This document shows, piece by piece, positions 6,797 through 14,200 of a DNA stretch of 25,943 bases. Origin of the DNA: a virus. Each line of letters opens with the position of its first letter. The stretch's first letter is position 1. The position numbers and the translations under genes were made by a program. Location: positions 1 to 25,943 of IMG/VR virus record IMGVR_UViG_3300042892_002166; one strand, given 5' to 3'. The notes beneath the pieces are model-generated. The model was not told the DNA's origin, made no database searches, and saw only the letters and a list, made by a program, of their open reading frames with translations.

Positions 6797-7387
6797 TTGA
6801 GGATATACATTCAAAGACAGCTTATAAGATTCGTAACGTGGATATCACCACTCATAGGCAACATCGCCTCACCATGGACACGCAAGCTCATCACAGCGGA
6901 AGATTATCGTTCATTCAAGTCTCTACTCTTAGATGAAGGGACAATTCTAATCACTAAGACTAATGGAGAGTTGGGAAACTTATTCATTCCTGATTTTTGG
7001 TCACATTCCGCAATCTATACCGGAAGCTCATCGGTTATCGAAGCGATTGGCAAAGGCGTAGTTGAGACAGACCTAATCGACTTCATGATGAAAAAAGATT
7101 TTATCATTGCAGTTAAGCCCAACAAGGCAACGGTCCCAGATATGGCCAAAGCCGTTGAGATTGCAAAAACACAAATTGGAAAGCCGTACGACTACAGCTT
7201 TAAGCATTCAGACGTTGAAGCATTTTACTGTTCAGAATTAATTCAATGGTCCTACAATCAATCAAACAAAGAGATAGCATTTAATAACAAGACAGTTTTT
7301 GGCGTGATAACGCTCACACCAGATGACCTAGTCGGCGAGGGGTTCGAAGTTGTTTGGGCCAGTAAAAGCTGCGCAGACATAAAGTAA
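6797..7387 (+). CDS. Permuted papain-like (YiiX/NlpC-P60-related) hydrolase
   Basis: A 196-residue member of the circularly permuted papain-like group (YiiX/YaeF type), which hydrolyses amide or ester bonds in peptidoglycan, lipids or other small substrates. The permuted order is visible: the catalytic His comes first in FWSHSAIYTG (H70), with a polar residue in SSVIEAIGKG (E82), and the nucleophile comes later in AFYCSELIQW (C145, with E147). The start is a TTG with GAGGTAAGG upstream; the next ATG (MMKKD) lies after the His motif. The hydrophobic N-terminus (LIRFVTWISPLIGNIA) could anchor it at a membrane. It lies between the fibre terminator and the terminase, so it may serve in lysis or in entry. 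The substrate cannot be read from sequence. Confidence 0.8.
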   Translation: MRIYIQRQLIRFVTWISPLIGNIASPWTRKLITAEDYRSFKSLLLDEGTILITKTNGELGNLFIPDFWSHSAIYTGSSSVIEAIGKGVVETDLIDFMMKKDFIIAVKPNKATVPDMAKAVEIAKTQIGKPYDYSFKHSDVEAFYCSELIQWSYNQSNKEIAFNNKTVFGVITLTPDDLVGEGFEVVWASKSCADIK

Positions 7388-7403
7388 TTTCGATATCGAA
7401 ATT
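7386..7403. promoter_or_regulatory. 18-bp perfect palindrome before the terminase gene
   Basis: AATTTCGATATCGAAATT is a perfect 18-bp palindrome that starts inside the stop codon of the preceding gene and ends 13 bases before the terminase ATG, directly upstream of its AAGGA. A 17/18 match lies at 18260-18277, at the start of the Nudix gene, and a 14/18 match at 9911-9928, upstream of the hydroxylase. It may be an operator or an RNA stem. Confidence 0.5.
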
Positions 7404-7416
7404 GAAGGATTGATTG

Positions 7417-8862
7417 ATGACCGTAATGACCAAGAGACCGCCCGACCAATGGCTTGAATGGTTTCAGCGGAACGACTTATCATTCTTCGCTGAAAGAGTA
7501 TTGGGAATGGAAGTCTCCACTCATCATAAATCATGGTCAAAGATTGTTGCTCAAGAAGATAAGATGGCCCTTGAGGCCCCACGAGACCACGGTAAAAGCT
7601 TTTTCTTCTCGTTCGCCTATCCAATATGGAGGGCCTACTACAATTGGATTCCACAGAAGCTTAGAGGTGCCACAGAATTCAAATCTATCCCACGAGTTTC
7701 CATCGGGTACATTTTCTCAAACACTCAAGACCAAGCTATTAAACTTTTAGACCTCGTGAAGCGTGAAATCGAAGAAAATCCAAAACTGCATTGGCTCATT
7801 CCAGAGGTGAAAGACGTTTGGTCCAAGACCGAAATCAAGTTATCCAATGGAGCTATCATTCGAGCGAGAGGTTGGGGAGTTTCAGTCCGAGGTGCCCACC
7901 CTGTTTGGATTGTGGCCGATGACTGTTTGAACGATGAATCAATCTATTCAGAACTCACTCGAAATAAGCAGATTGATTACTTCTACTCAGCGGTAACACC
8001 CATGCTAGTTCCCTACGGACAGTTAATTGTAGTTGGAACACCATTCCACCAAGAAGACCTTTACTTCAAACTTGAAAATAACAGGGCATACTTCTTTAAA
8101 AAATTCCCTGCATTCAATGACCGAGGAGAGGCGTTGTGGCCCACTCGATATAACAAAGAAATGCTTGAGAAAAGAAAGGACGAGGTAGGTTCAACACGTT
8201 TCTCACGAGAGTATCTTTGTAACGCTATCTCAGACGAAGCATCGCTATTCCCCGACTATATTATTCAATCAGCGTGTGACAACATGTATGAGATGCCAAC
8301 GTTTCTCACAGAAGCAGAGAAGCGTGAAATGGATGTATTCATGGGCGTGGATTTGGCCCTATCATCCACAGTCGGAGCGGATTTTACAGTTATCACCACC
8401 ATAGGCGTAGACCAATATAAGAACCGATGGCTTTTGGATATCAATCGTAAAAAAGGCCTTTCGATGAATGAACAACTAAGGAACATTCAGGAAGTAGCAC
8501 GAGTCTTTAAGCCACAGAAAATCATTATTGAATCAAACGGATTCCAACGAGTCTTCGCAGACACATTGATATCAAACACCGACCTGCCGATTGAACCGTT
8601 CACCACGACAGCGGTGAATAAAAACAATGCAGAGCGAGGCGTTCTCTCACTACAAGTTCTATTCGAGAATAAGAAAATCATTATCCCAAGGAAGACTGAA
8701 AGATGTAGGGCAAAGACCGACCCACTCATTCACGAACTTCGTTCTTTCTCGTTTATGAATGGCAAGCTTCAGGGCCTTGGAGCGCACGATGACTGTGTGA
8801 TGAGTTTATGGCTTTGCAATGTTGCCTGCGATAGTTCACCATTTAACTTTAAGTTGGTTTAA
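7417..8862 (+). CDS. terL: Terminase large subunit
   Basis: The packaging motor and nuclease, 481 residues, a usual length. It hydrolyses ATP to pump DNA through the portal and cuts the concatemer. The ATPase domain shows Walker A APRDHGKS (54-61), Walker B VWIVADD (163-169) and the coupling motif VGTPF (206-210). The RNase H-like nuclease shows D312 in GVDLA, E372 in IIESNG and D458/D459 in AHDD. The ATG at 7417 is used because AAGGA lies seven bases upstream; a TTG one codon earlier is possible. A perfect 18-bp palindrome lies just before the ribosome-binding site. No clear small subunit is adjacent. Confidence 0.97.
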   Translation: MTVMTKRPPDQWLEWFQRNDLSFFAERVLGMEVSTHHKSWSKIVAQEDKMALEAPRDHGKSFFFSFAYPIWRAYYNWIPQKLRGATEFKSIPRVSIGYIFSNTQDQAIKLLDLVKREIEENPKLHWLIPEVKDVWSKTEIKLSNGAIIRARGWGVSVRGAHPVWIVADDCLNDESIYSELTRNKQIDYFYSAVTPMLVPYGQLIVVGTPFHQEDLYFKLENNRAYFFKKFPAFNDRGEALWPTRYNKEMLEKRKDEVGSTRFSREYLCNAISDEASLFPDYIIQSACDNMYEMPTFLTEAEKREMDVFMGVDLALSSTVGADFTVITTIGVDQYKNRWLLDINRKKGLSMNEQLRNIQEVARVFKPQKIIIESNGFQRVFADTLISNTDLPIEPFTTTAVNKNNAERGVLSLQVLFENKKIIIPRKTERCRAKTDPLIHELRSFSFMNGKLQGLGAHDDCVMSLWLCNVACDSSPFNFKLV

Positions 8863-8863
8863 A

Positions 8864-8889
8864 TGATACAAACAAACACATTTGTATCA
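8864..8889. promoter_or_regulatory. 9-bp inverted repeat between terminase and csrA
   Basis: TGATACAAA (8864-8872) and TTTGTATCA (8881-8889) are perfect complementary arms with an 8-base spacer, starting two bases after the terminase stop and ending 17 bases before the csrA ATG. The stem is AT-rich and no U tract follows, so an operator or a 5' leader hairpin is more likely than a terminator. Confidence 0.5.
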
Positions 8890-8906
8890 AATAATTGGGG
8901 GTTGAA

Positions 8907-9107
8907 ATGTTAGTCCTTACTCGCAGACAAAAACAGCACATCACCATCACTACACCGAGAGGAGAAATAATAACGATTCACATCGCCTCAATCAAATCAA
9001 ACCAAGTTCGAATTGGATTCGAAGCACCGGACGACTTTCATGTTGACCGAGGCGAGCTTGAGCCTAAAGAAAAAAGGATTTTTAAAAATGACAACACTAC
9101 CACTTGA
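8907..9107 (+). CDS. csrA: CsrA/RsmA-type translational regulator
   Basis: This is a 66-residue CsrA homologue, which acts as a domain-swapped homodimer that binds GGA motifs in mRNA leaders and blocks or promotes translation. The family signature is clear: MLVLTRRQ at the N-terminus, NQVRIGFEAP at 32-41 and VDRGEL at 46-51, where R48 corresponds to the RNA-binding R44 of E. coli CsrA; the preceding His is Asp here. The strand 1-2 region is about four residues longer than in E. coli. The ATG follows GGGGG; the frame extends upstream but the start matches the family exactly. It overlaps the next gene. Several phage genes have GGA in their ribosome-binding sites and are possible targets (inference). 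Confidence 0.92.
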   Translation: MLVLTRRQKQHITITTPRGEIITIHIASIKSNQVRIGFEAPDDFHVDRGELEPKEKRIFKNDNTTT

Positions 9108-9309
9108 TGTCCAATACAAGGAAGAAGAGAAGTCTCCTAACCCGACCAAGGCAGACGACCTCAACTTCCATAATGCCCGACTCTCAAAGTTATTGCGTGA
9201 GCAACAGTTCTTTCAAACCCAAGGCAACGACTTCATGGTTGATAAGCTTCAAAGCATGATTGAACGTGAGATAGAAGCATCTTCAAAAAGAACATTAATT
9301 ATCAACTAA
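9088..9309 (+). CDS. Small hypothetical protein
   Basis: A 73-residue protein, charged and mostly helical, with DLNFHNARLSKLLREQQFF and FMVDKLQSMIEREIEAS as likely helices. The ATG at 9088 is chosen because AAGGA lies nine bases upstream; the frame also continues upstream across csrA, but that part is a shadow. It overlaps csrA by 20 bases, so it is probably translationally coupled. No family is recognised. A role as a partner of CsrA is conceivable only from the coupling. Confidence 0.55.
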   Translation: MTTLPLDVQYKEEEKSPNPTKADDLNFHNARLSKLLREQQFFQTQGNDFMVDKLQSMIEREIEASSKRTLIIN

Positions 9310-9322
9310 TCATACATGACGT

Positions 9323-9898
9323 TTACTTGAATGGTTCACCGGATATCCAACCAACCAACGAGTGACGAACACCATGAATGATAGGCGTGACCTGATGAGG
9401 ATTGAACGATGGGAAAATTATCAAGTCACCCATACCAGATGAAACTTTAGTACCCTCATGTCCCATAAACTTCAGCTCACCACCACTATAAGATTCACCA
9501 TCATCAAGCTGAACAGATATTGAGAGCTTTCGGATAGAGAATTCGTTAGGTCCAAAGTCTTGATGATAGTCATAGAAGTCACCCACATCATACCGGGCCA
9601 ACTGAAAGGGTTCGAGCATTCCACACAAGCTAAAACGATAGCGAGCATTGTTACATGATTGGACGAATTCACTAATTTTTTCGTAAATCCAAATTGTGTC
9701 TGCGCTACATTCCAACCAACACACCTTGGACTTCCTGATGGCCACATCCTCCACACCCTGACCTCCCCCAACTTGAGCATCAACACCATCAGAAAACATG
9801 GCCTTGATACGTTCACATTCTTCACGAGAAAAAACACCTTCAAAGAAAGTCCATTGAGCGTACTCGGATAGGGGATTCGGTCTATAAGCATATTGCAT
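9323..9898 (-). CDS. 2-oxoglutarate/Fe(II)-dependent hydroxylase (PKHD type)
   Basis: A 191-residue oxygenase of the prolyl-4-hydroxylase-like (PKHD) type, which couples 2-oxoglutarate decarboxylation to hydroxylation of a protein or nucleotide substrate. The facial triad is present: H112 and D114 in YDYHQDFG, and H168 in FNPHQVTP. R178 in HGVRHSL should bind the 2-oxoglutarate carboxylate. The start at 9898 is chosen because a perfect GGAGG lies five bases upstream and the length then matches phage relatives; longer starts at 9967 and 9976 exist. It is the only reverse-strand gene here and converges on the gene ending at 9309. Phage members of this family are common but their substrates are generally unknown. 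Confidence 0.9.
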   Translation of the reverse strand: MQYAYRPNPLSEYAQWTFFEGVFSREECERIKAMFSDGVDAQVGGGQGVEDVAIRKSKVCWLECSADTIWIYEKISEFVQSCNNARYRFSLCGMLEPFQLARYDVGDFYDYHQDFGPNEFSIRKLSISVQLDDGESYSGGELKFMGHEGTKVSSGMGDLIIFPSFNPHQVTPIIHGVRHSLVGWISGEPFK

Positions 9899-9993
9899 GA
9901 GGGCCTCCAGTATTGTGATATCGAAATCGTACACCAAATATATGCCATGGAGTAAGAGTTTATACATTTGCGCCACGCTTCCGATAGCGGGAT
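9899..9993. promoter_or_regulatory. Divergent intergenic region
   Basis: Ninety-five bases separate the two divergent genes starting at 9898 (-) and 9994 (+), so promoters for both directions are expected here or within it. A 14/18 match to the palindrome at 7386-7403 lies at 9911-9928. On the + strand TCCGATAG (9980-9987) matches 6 of 8 positions of the sigma-28 -10 element, but the -35 (TATACATT, 9961-9968) is weak and the start site would coincide with the ATG at 9994. No convincing sigma-70 promoter is seen. Confidence 0.35.
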
Positions 9994-10254
9994 ATGAGCA
10001 AGTTCAAGGATGAGATTGCTGAAAAAATGTTCCTATACCTCGACAAAAACCTATCTTCAGAGGTGAAGGCCGTTCTCACTCCAACTCTCATCACAGAACT
10101 CATCTATCACTCGGCAGATTTTGTCGTGGCCCAAAGGTTAAACGACATCTTCGATTCGGCCATTATTTTACATAAGGCCATTCTAAAATGGAAAGCCGAG
10201 GAGGATTCGGAAGAAGAAGATGAAAGCTTCATAAGCCTATTAAAAAAAGTATAG
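9994..10254 (+). CDS. Small acidic hypothetical protein
   Basis: An 86-residue protein. It is helical with a hydrophobic middle (VVAQRLNDIFDSAIILHKAIL) and a run of acidic residues near the end (EEDSEEEDES), then SLLKKV. The ribosome-binding site is weak (GCGGGAT immediately before the ATG). No family is recognised. It leads a small block of regulators (cold-shock protein, sigma factor) in the same direction, so it could belong to that module. Confidence 0.6.
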   Translation: MSKFKDEIAEKMFLYLDKNLSSEVKAVLTPTLITELIYHSADFVVAQRLNDIFDSAIILHKAILKWKAEEDSEEEDESFISLLKKV

Positions 10255-10303
10255 ACACATTGTTCGCAAACAAACGAACATTTAATAATAAGGAAACTGA
10301 TAG

Positions 10304-10537
10304 ATGAAAACACTCAAAGGTAAAGTTTTGTGGTTCGACGTAAAAAAAGGATTCGGATTCATCAAAGGTGAAGACGATGTTGATTACTTCGCCCACTTTT
10401 CAAAAATACAAGCTCCTTCAGGAGAGTTTAGACTTCTTGAAGAAGGCGACGATGTTGAATTCGAGCCATTCATGGCCGCACGTCAAGATGGAAAAGAGAA
10501 GCCACAGGCGAAGATGATTAAATCTATAAAAGCATGA
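10304..10537 (+). CDS. Cold-shock domain protein (CspA family)
   Basis: A 77-residue single cold-shock domain protein that binds single-stranded RNA and DNA and melts RNA structure. Both RNA-binding motifs are present: RNP1 as KKGFGFIK (14-21) and RNP2 as DYFAHFSKI (27-35). The opening KGKVLWFDVKKGFG is diagnostic. It is slightly longer than CspA in the loop before the last strands (MAARQDGKEKPQ). An AAGGAAA precedes the ATG, and a TGTTCG-N8-CGAACA dyad (10261-10280) lies in the short leader. It is followed within nine bases by the sigma factor gene, so the two are likely co-transcribed. Confidence 0.95.
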   Translation: MKTLKGKVLWFDVKKGFGFIKGEDDVDYFAHFSKIQAPSGEFRLLEEGDDVEFEPFMAARQDGKEKPQAKMIKSIKA

Positions 10538-10545
10538 GGTAGAGA

Positions 10546-11229
10546 TTGAACACGACAGAGCAGCGAGCAATTATAAAATGGATTAAAATTGTCGTTCTCC
10601 GTACGTTGAAAGAAAAGAATCTTACACGGCTTGATGTCAACACTCTCATTTCCGCAGGAATGTTGGGTTACTCACAGGCCAGAACTAGGTTCGATGAATC
10701 TCGAAATGTTAAGTTCAAGACTTTCGCAGAATATCGAATCAAAGGCGCAGTTCTCGATGAAGTCAGAAAGATGATTGGGGACGAGAGAGCAAAAACTCCA
10801 AGAGCAAGACGAGTTGAAGAATATGACTACGAGCTTAAGTCTGACGATAATGATATGATAAATAATCTCGAATCGGGTATGGACGTGGATTCAACACTTG
10901 AAGAGTTGGGCCTGAACAATAGAGATGTCGAAATAATCCGTTGTCGGATTGAAGGCTACTCGATTCGGGAGCTTGCTAGAGAGTTTAAATTCAGTGAGTC
11001 AAGAGCAAGCCAAATTCTTTTTAGAATTAAGAAAACTCTACACGCTTACTACCAGAGTCAGTTCTCGTTAAAAACAGTTCAGTGCCCACTATGTAACAAA
11101 GAGAATTTAGTCTCCGATAAGTCAAAAGAATTCCGTTGCGACCATTGTGATGAAAAATTGAAATTTGAAAATGGGCTAATCGTCCATGTTATAGAGGTTG
11201 AAGATGACCAAGAGATTGAACATTGCTGA
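10546..11229 (+). CDS. FliA/WhiG-lineage sigma factor with C-terminal zinc ribbon
   Basis: A 227-residue sigma-70 family factor that redirects RNA polymerase to particular promoters. Region 2 has the hallmark of the sigma-28 lineage (LGYSQARTRFDESRNVKFKT, then RIKGAVLDEVR, 50-75). Region 4 is the helix-turn-helix DVEIIRCRIEGYSIRELAREF through SRASQILFRIKKTL (127-165). Region 3 is poorly conserved and the linker is acidic. After region 4 there is an added zinc ribbon with C180/C183 and C198/C201 (CPLCNKEN...FRCDHCDEKL), not part of normal FliA. The start is a TTG with GAGG six bases upstream; no alternative lies before the conserved region. It overlaps the next gene by 26 bases. It probably drives middle or late phage genes. 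Confidence 0.92.
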   Translation: MNTTEQRAIIKWIKIVVLRTLKEKNLTRLDVNTLISAGMLGYSQARTRFDESRNVKFKTFAEYRIKGAVLDEVRKMIGDERAKTPRARRVEEYDYELKSDDNDMINNLESGMDVDSTLEELGLNNRDVEIIRCRIEGYSIRELAREFKFSESRASQILFRIKKTLHAYYQSQFSLKTVQCPLCNKENLVSDKSKEFRCDHCDEKLKFENGLIVHVIEVEDDQEIEHC

Positions 11230-14200
11230 ATTTGCCTCCTCATTGCTTGATGAGACCATCGAAAAAGGTCATAAGCTTGAAGAACGTAAGTTATTAAAAT
11301 CCAAAAAAGAAAGACAGGAACTCCGTAAGGCCCTGTCTCACAACCCATTCCAACCACACGACATGACGGGTGAATCTCCGTATTACAATCCGTACAAGTT
11401 TGATGAAACCGGAACCGGATGGATGCCTCTACCTGCGAACGAATGGTATGATATGGGCAAGAAACCAGAGATTGATAACTACCTCACCACCAAACAGTTT
11501 TACGGTGAGGCCGGACCTCAATCAATGATTGACCAAACCTTAAATCGTTTCGCACAGCTCCGTAGGTCACTAACACCAGACCTAATCAAAGCGGAACCAC
11601 AAACACCAAAACCAAGCGCAGGTGGGAACAAGGCCCCAATTGGAACAGTCCATACATACAAGGATGGGAACCGTTACAAGAAGTTTGCTGAAGGCGATTG
11701 GAGACCTCTAGCTGGCCTTGAGACAGGAGACATGAGAGACCGATTGAAGTCCCCTCAACACGGAAAGAACGCAAACGAAACCCTCGAATCGCACCACAGC
11801 TACACTCAAGGTCTCCATAAAGACATCGACACACATGCTGAAAAACACATGAAGATATCTGGCCACATCAAAGAAAAGCAAAAACAAGAAGACACTAAAT
11901 CTTCGGTCAAGAAAGATACGCTTGGAACGCTTAAGACAGTTCTTGAGAAGATGAACGGTGGGAAGCTACCTCCTGAACTTGAAGAACACTTCAACGAAAA
12001 TTCTCAGTCACACCTTCCTCCTGAACTCGCAAAAAAGATTCAAAAGAAAGAAGCAGGCAAGGGTCACGAGATATCTCTCTCAAAACAAGAACTCACCACT
12101 CTCCTCAAGAGCGGCAAGTACGCACTCATCAGCGCAGGTAAAAACCCTAAGCTTGAAGAGGGAATGGAAGAGACCGCAGTTGCACAACGCTACGAAGACC
12201 TTCGTGGAGAGTTGAAGCAAGGTGGATATGCCTTCACGAAAGTGAAAGGACACTACGGTGGGGAAGAGGATTCTTTCCTCGTTATGGTTCACGACCATGA
12301 TGATGACCACATGCTTGAGCTTGGAAAGAAGTTCAACCAAGATAGCGTAATCGTTGCAGACGGTGGAAAGCAGAAGATGGTTTACACTACCGGAAGCGAT
12401 GAAGGACAAGCGCACGAAGGTAATGGATTCAAGGAAGTAGGCGAAGACCAACAAGACTTCTATTCGGAATATCCTACGTCAGATGGACAGGTTATGAAGT
12501 TCGCCTTGAACTTCGACTTTGATACCAAGAGCGACCACAAAGACAGCGCAGACAAAAAGCCAGAGAAGAAGGAAGCCGCCGGGAAGAAGCCGGAATCGAC
12601 CGGGAAGACTCCGGCAAAGAAGAAGACAGGCGTTTCTTGGGAAGACGTTGCCAACGCATACAAATCACTATTCGATGGAATCGAAGGCGACTACTTGATG
12701 AAGTCAGACGACCTAATCAAGGGTGGCGTACCAGTTGGAACGGTCCACATATATACAGATGGAATCAAGTACAAAAAAATTACTGACAATCCTTCGACAT
12801 GGAAGCCAGTTTCAGGCGCAGGAGTTGGCGCACGTCCAACGGTTGCAGGTGGGATGTCAGGTGGACGAAGAGAAGACCACTCTGAAAAAGTTGAAGCGGC
12901 CATTGCAGAGAAGTTAGAGAAAGTTCAGAAGAAAGAAGAGAAGAAGAAAAAGATGGAGAGCGTGAATCATGAAGATGTATTCAACGTTGAACATCCTCAC
13001 TCTCTTGTCAGCGTGGACCAACTAAAAGGTGCCGAGAGACAGACAGAAGAAAAGCTTCGCTCTAAAGAGAAGTTTAGAGAAACGCTCGATGGAAGTTACG
13101 ACAAACGTGCGCCACTTGACGTGCATAAGATAAACAACAGAGATGGAAGTTATCACTATGCAGTTGGAGATGGTAATACCACATTCCAGATGCTCAAAGA
13201 ACTTGGACTTAAGAAGTTTCCAGTAAACATCATAAGCGAGATGGACGAGAAAGATTGGAAGCCAGTTGGCGAGCATAAGCGCAAAGAGAAGAAAACAATT
13301 GCACCCAAAGATGCAGGCAAGCCAGATAACAGAATGGGACCACCCCCGCCTGAAAATGAGCGTTTCCTTAAGCCCGGTAAAGATGTGACAGAAGACGATG
13401 TGAAAGCATTTATTGAGAAGTTTAAGCACGACTATGTTGAGCTTCAAACTCTCGCTCACGACTTGAAAGCGGTAGGCGCAGACAACTTCGGTAACAGATT
13501 GAAGGACGTTGATTCACTCTTAAAAAAGATGAATGGAAGAATGCAAGAGCGTTCGCTTAATACAGTGAACGATGCGATAGGCACACGAGCTTTAGCATCT
13601 TCTCCTGACAAGCAGAAAGCAATCCTTAAACATATCGAAGACAACTATGCAGTTGTTGAGCGTGATGACTTTTCTGATAGTGGCAGACCTGACGGCTACC
13701 GAGCTATGCACATTACGTTTCGCTCAGATAACGGCAAGCTCGTTGAGCTACAGATTAAAACTCACATGCAGCAAATATATTCGGGTTACACGCATGATAA
13801 CTTTTACAAACCACCCAAACACCTTGAAGACCAATTTTCGAAAGATACTGATGGTCTGATGAAGAACAAAGAAGTGGCGAAATATCTCCAAGATGTTTCA
13901 AGCTATCTGAACGAGTTGGACAAGGGCGGCGAAGACAAACCTGAGAACCGTCCTAAAGAGCCAGAGCTTCTTGTAAAAGAGAAGATGATGTTTCCTTGGG
14001 AACAGGTTGTTAAGGCCAAGTCAGGCGACCTGTCAGACTTCACAAAAGAAGAAGACGACAAGACCGCAGACAGAGTTAAGAAGTTCGAACGTCAAGAGCG
14101 TGGTAAGGTGAAACACTTCGTCGTAGTTCGTGACGAGAATAAAGCGGTCAAAGAGATTAAAGAATTCAACACGTTTGAAGATGCCAATAAACACCTTAAA

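Noticed and set aside
7328-7654. Reverse-strand open frame opposite the terminase start
   Set aside because: It is a shadow of two well-supported forward genes, has no ribosome-binding site and no recognisable motif.
9899-9976. N-terminal extension of the hydroxylase from GTG 9976 or ATG 9967
   Set aside because: The ATG at 9898 has a perfect GGAGG at five bases and gives the usual family length.
10260-10288. TTGTTC-N17-TAATAA as a sigma-70 promoter for the cold-shock gene
   Set aside because: A transcript starting there would begin after the AAGGA ribosome-binding site, so it would be a poor promoter for this gene.
12080-13459. Reverse-strand open frames opposite the RelA/SpoT-like protein gene
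   Set aside because: They arise from the codon bias of the forward gene; the translated sequences are low-complexity and unlike any family.
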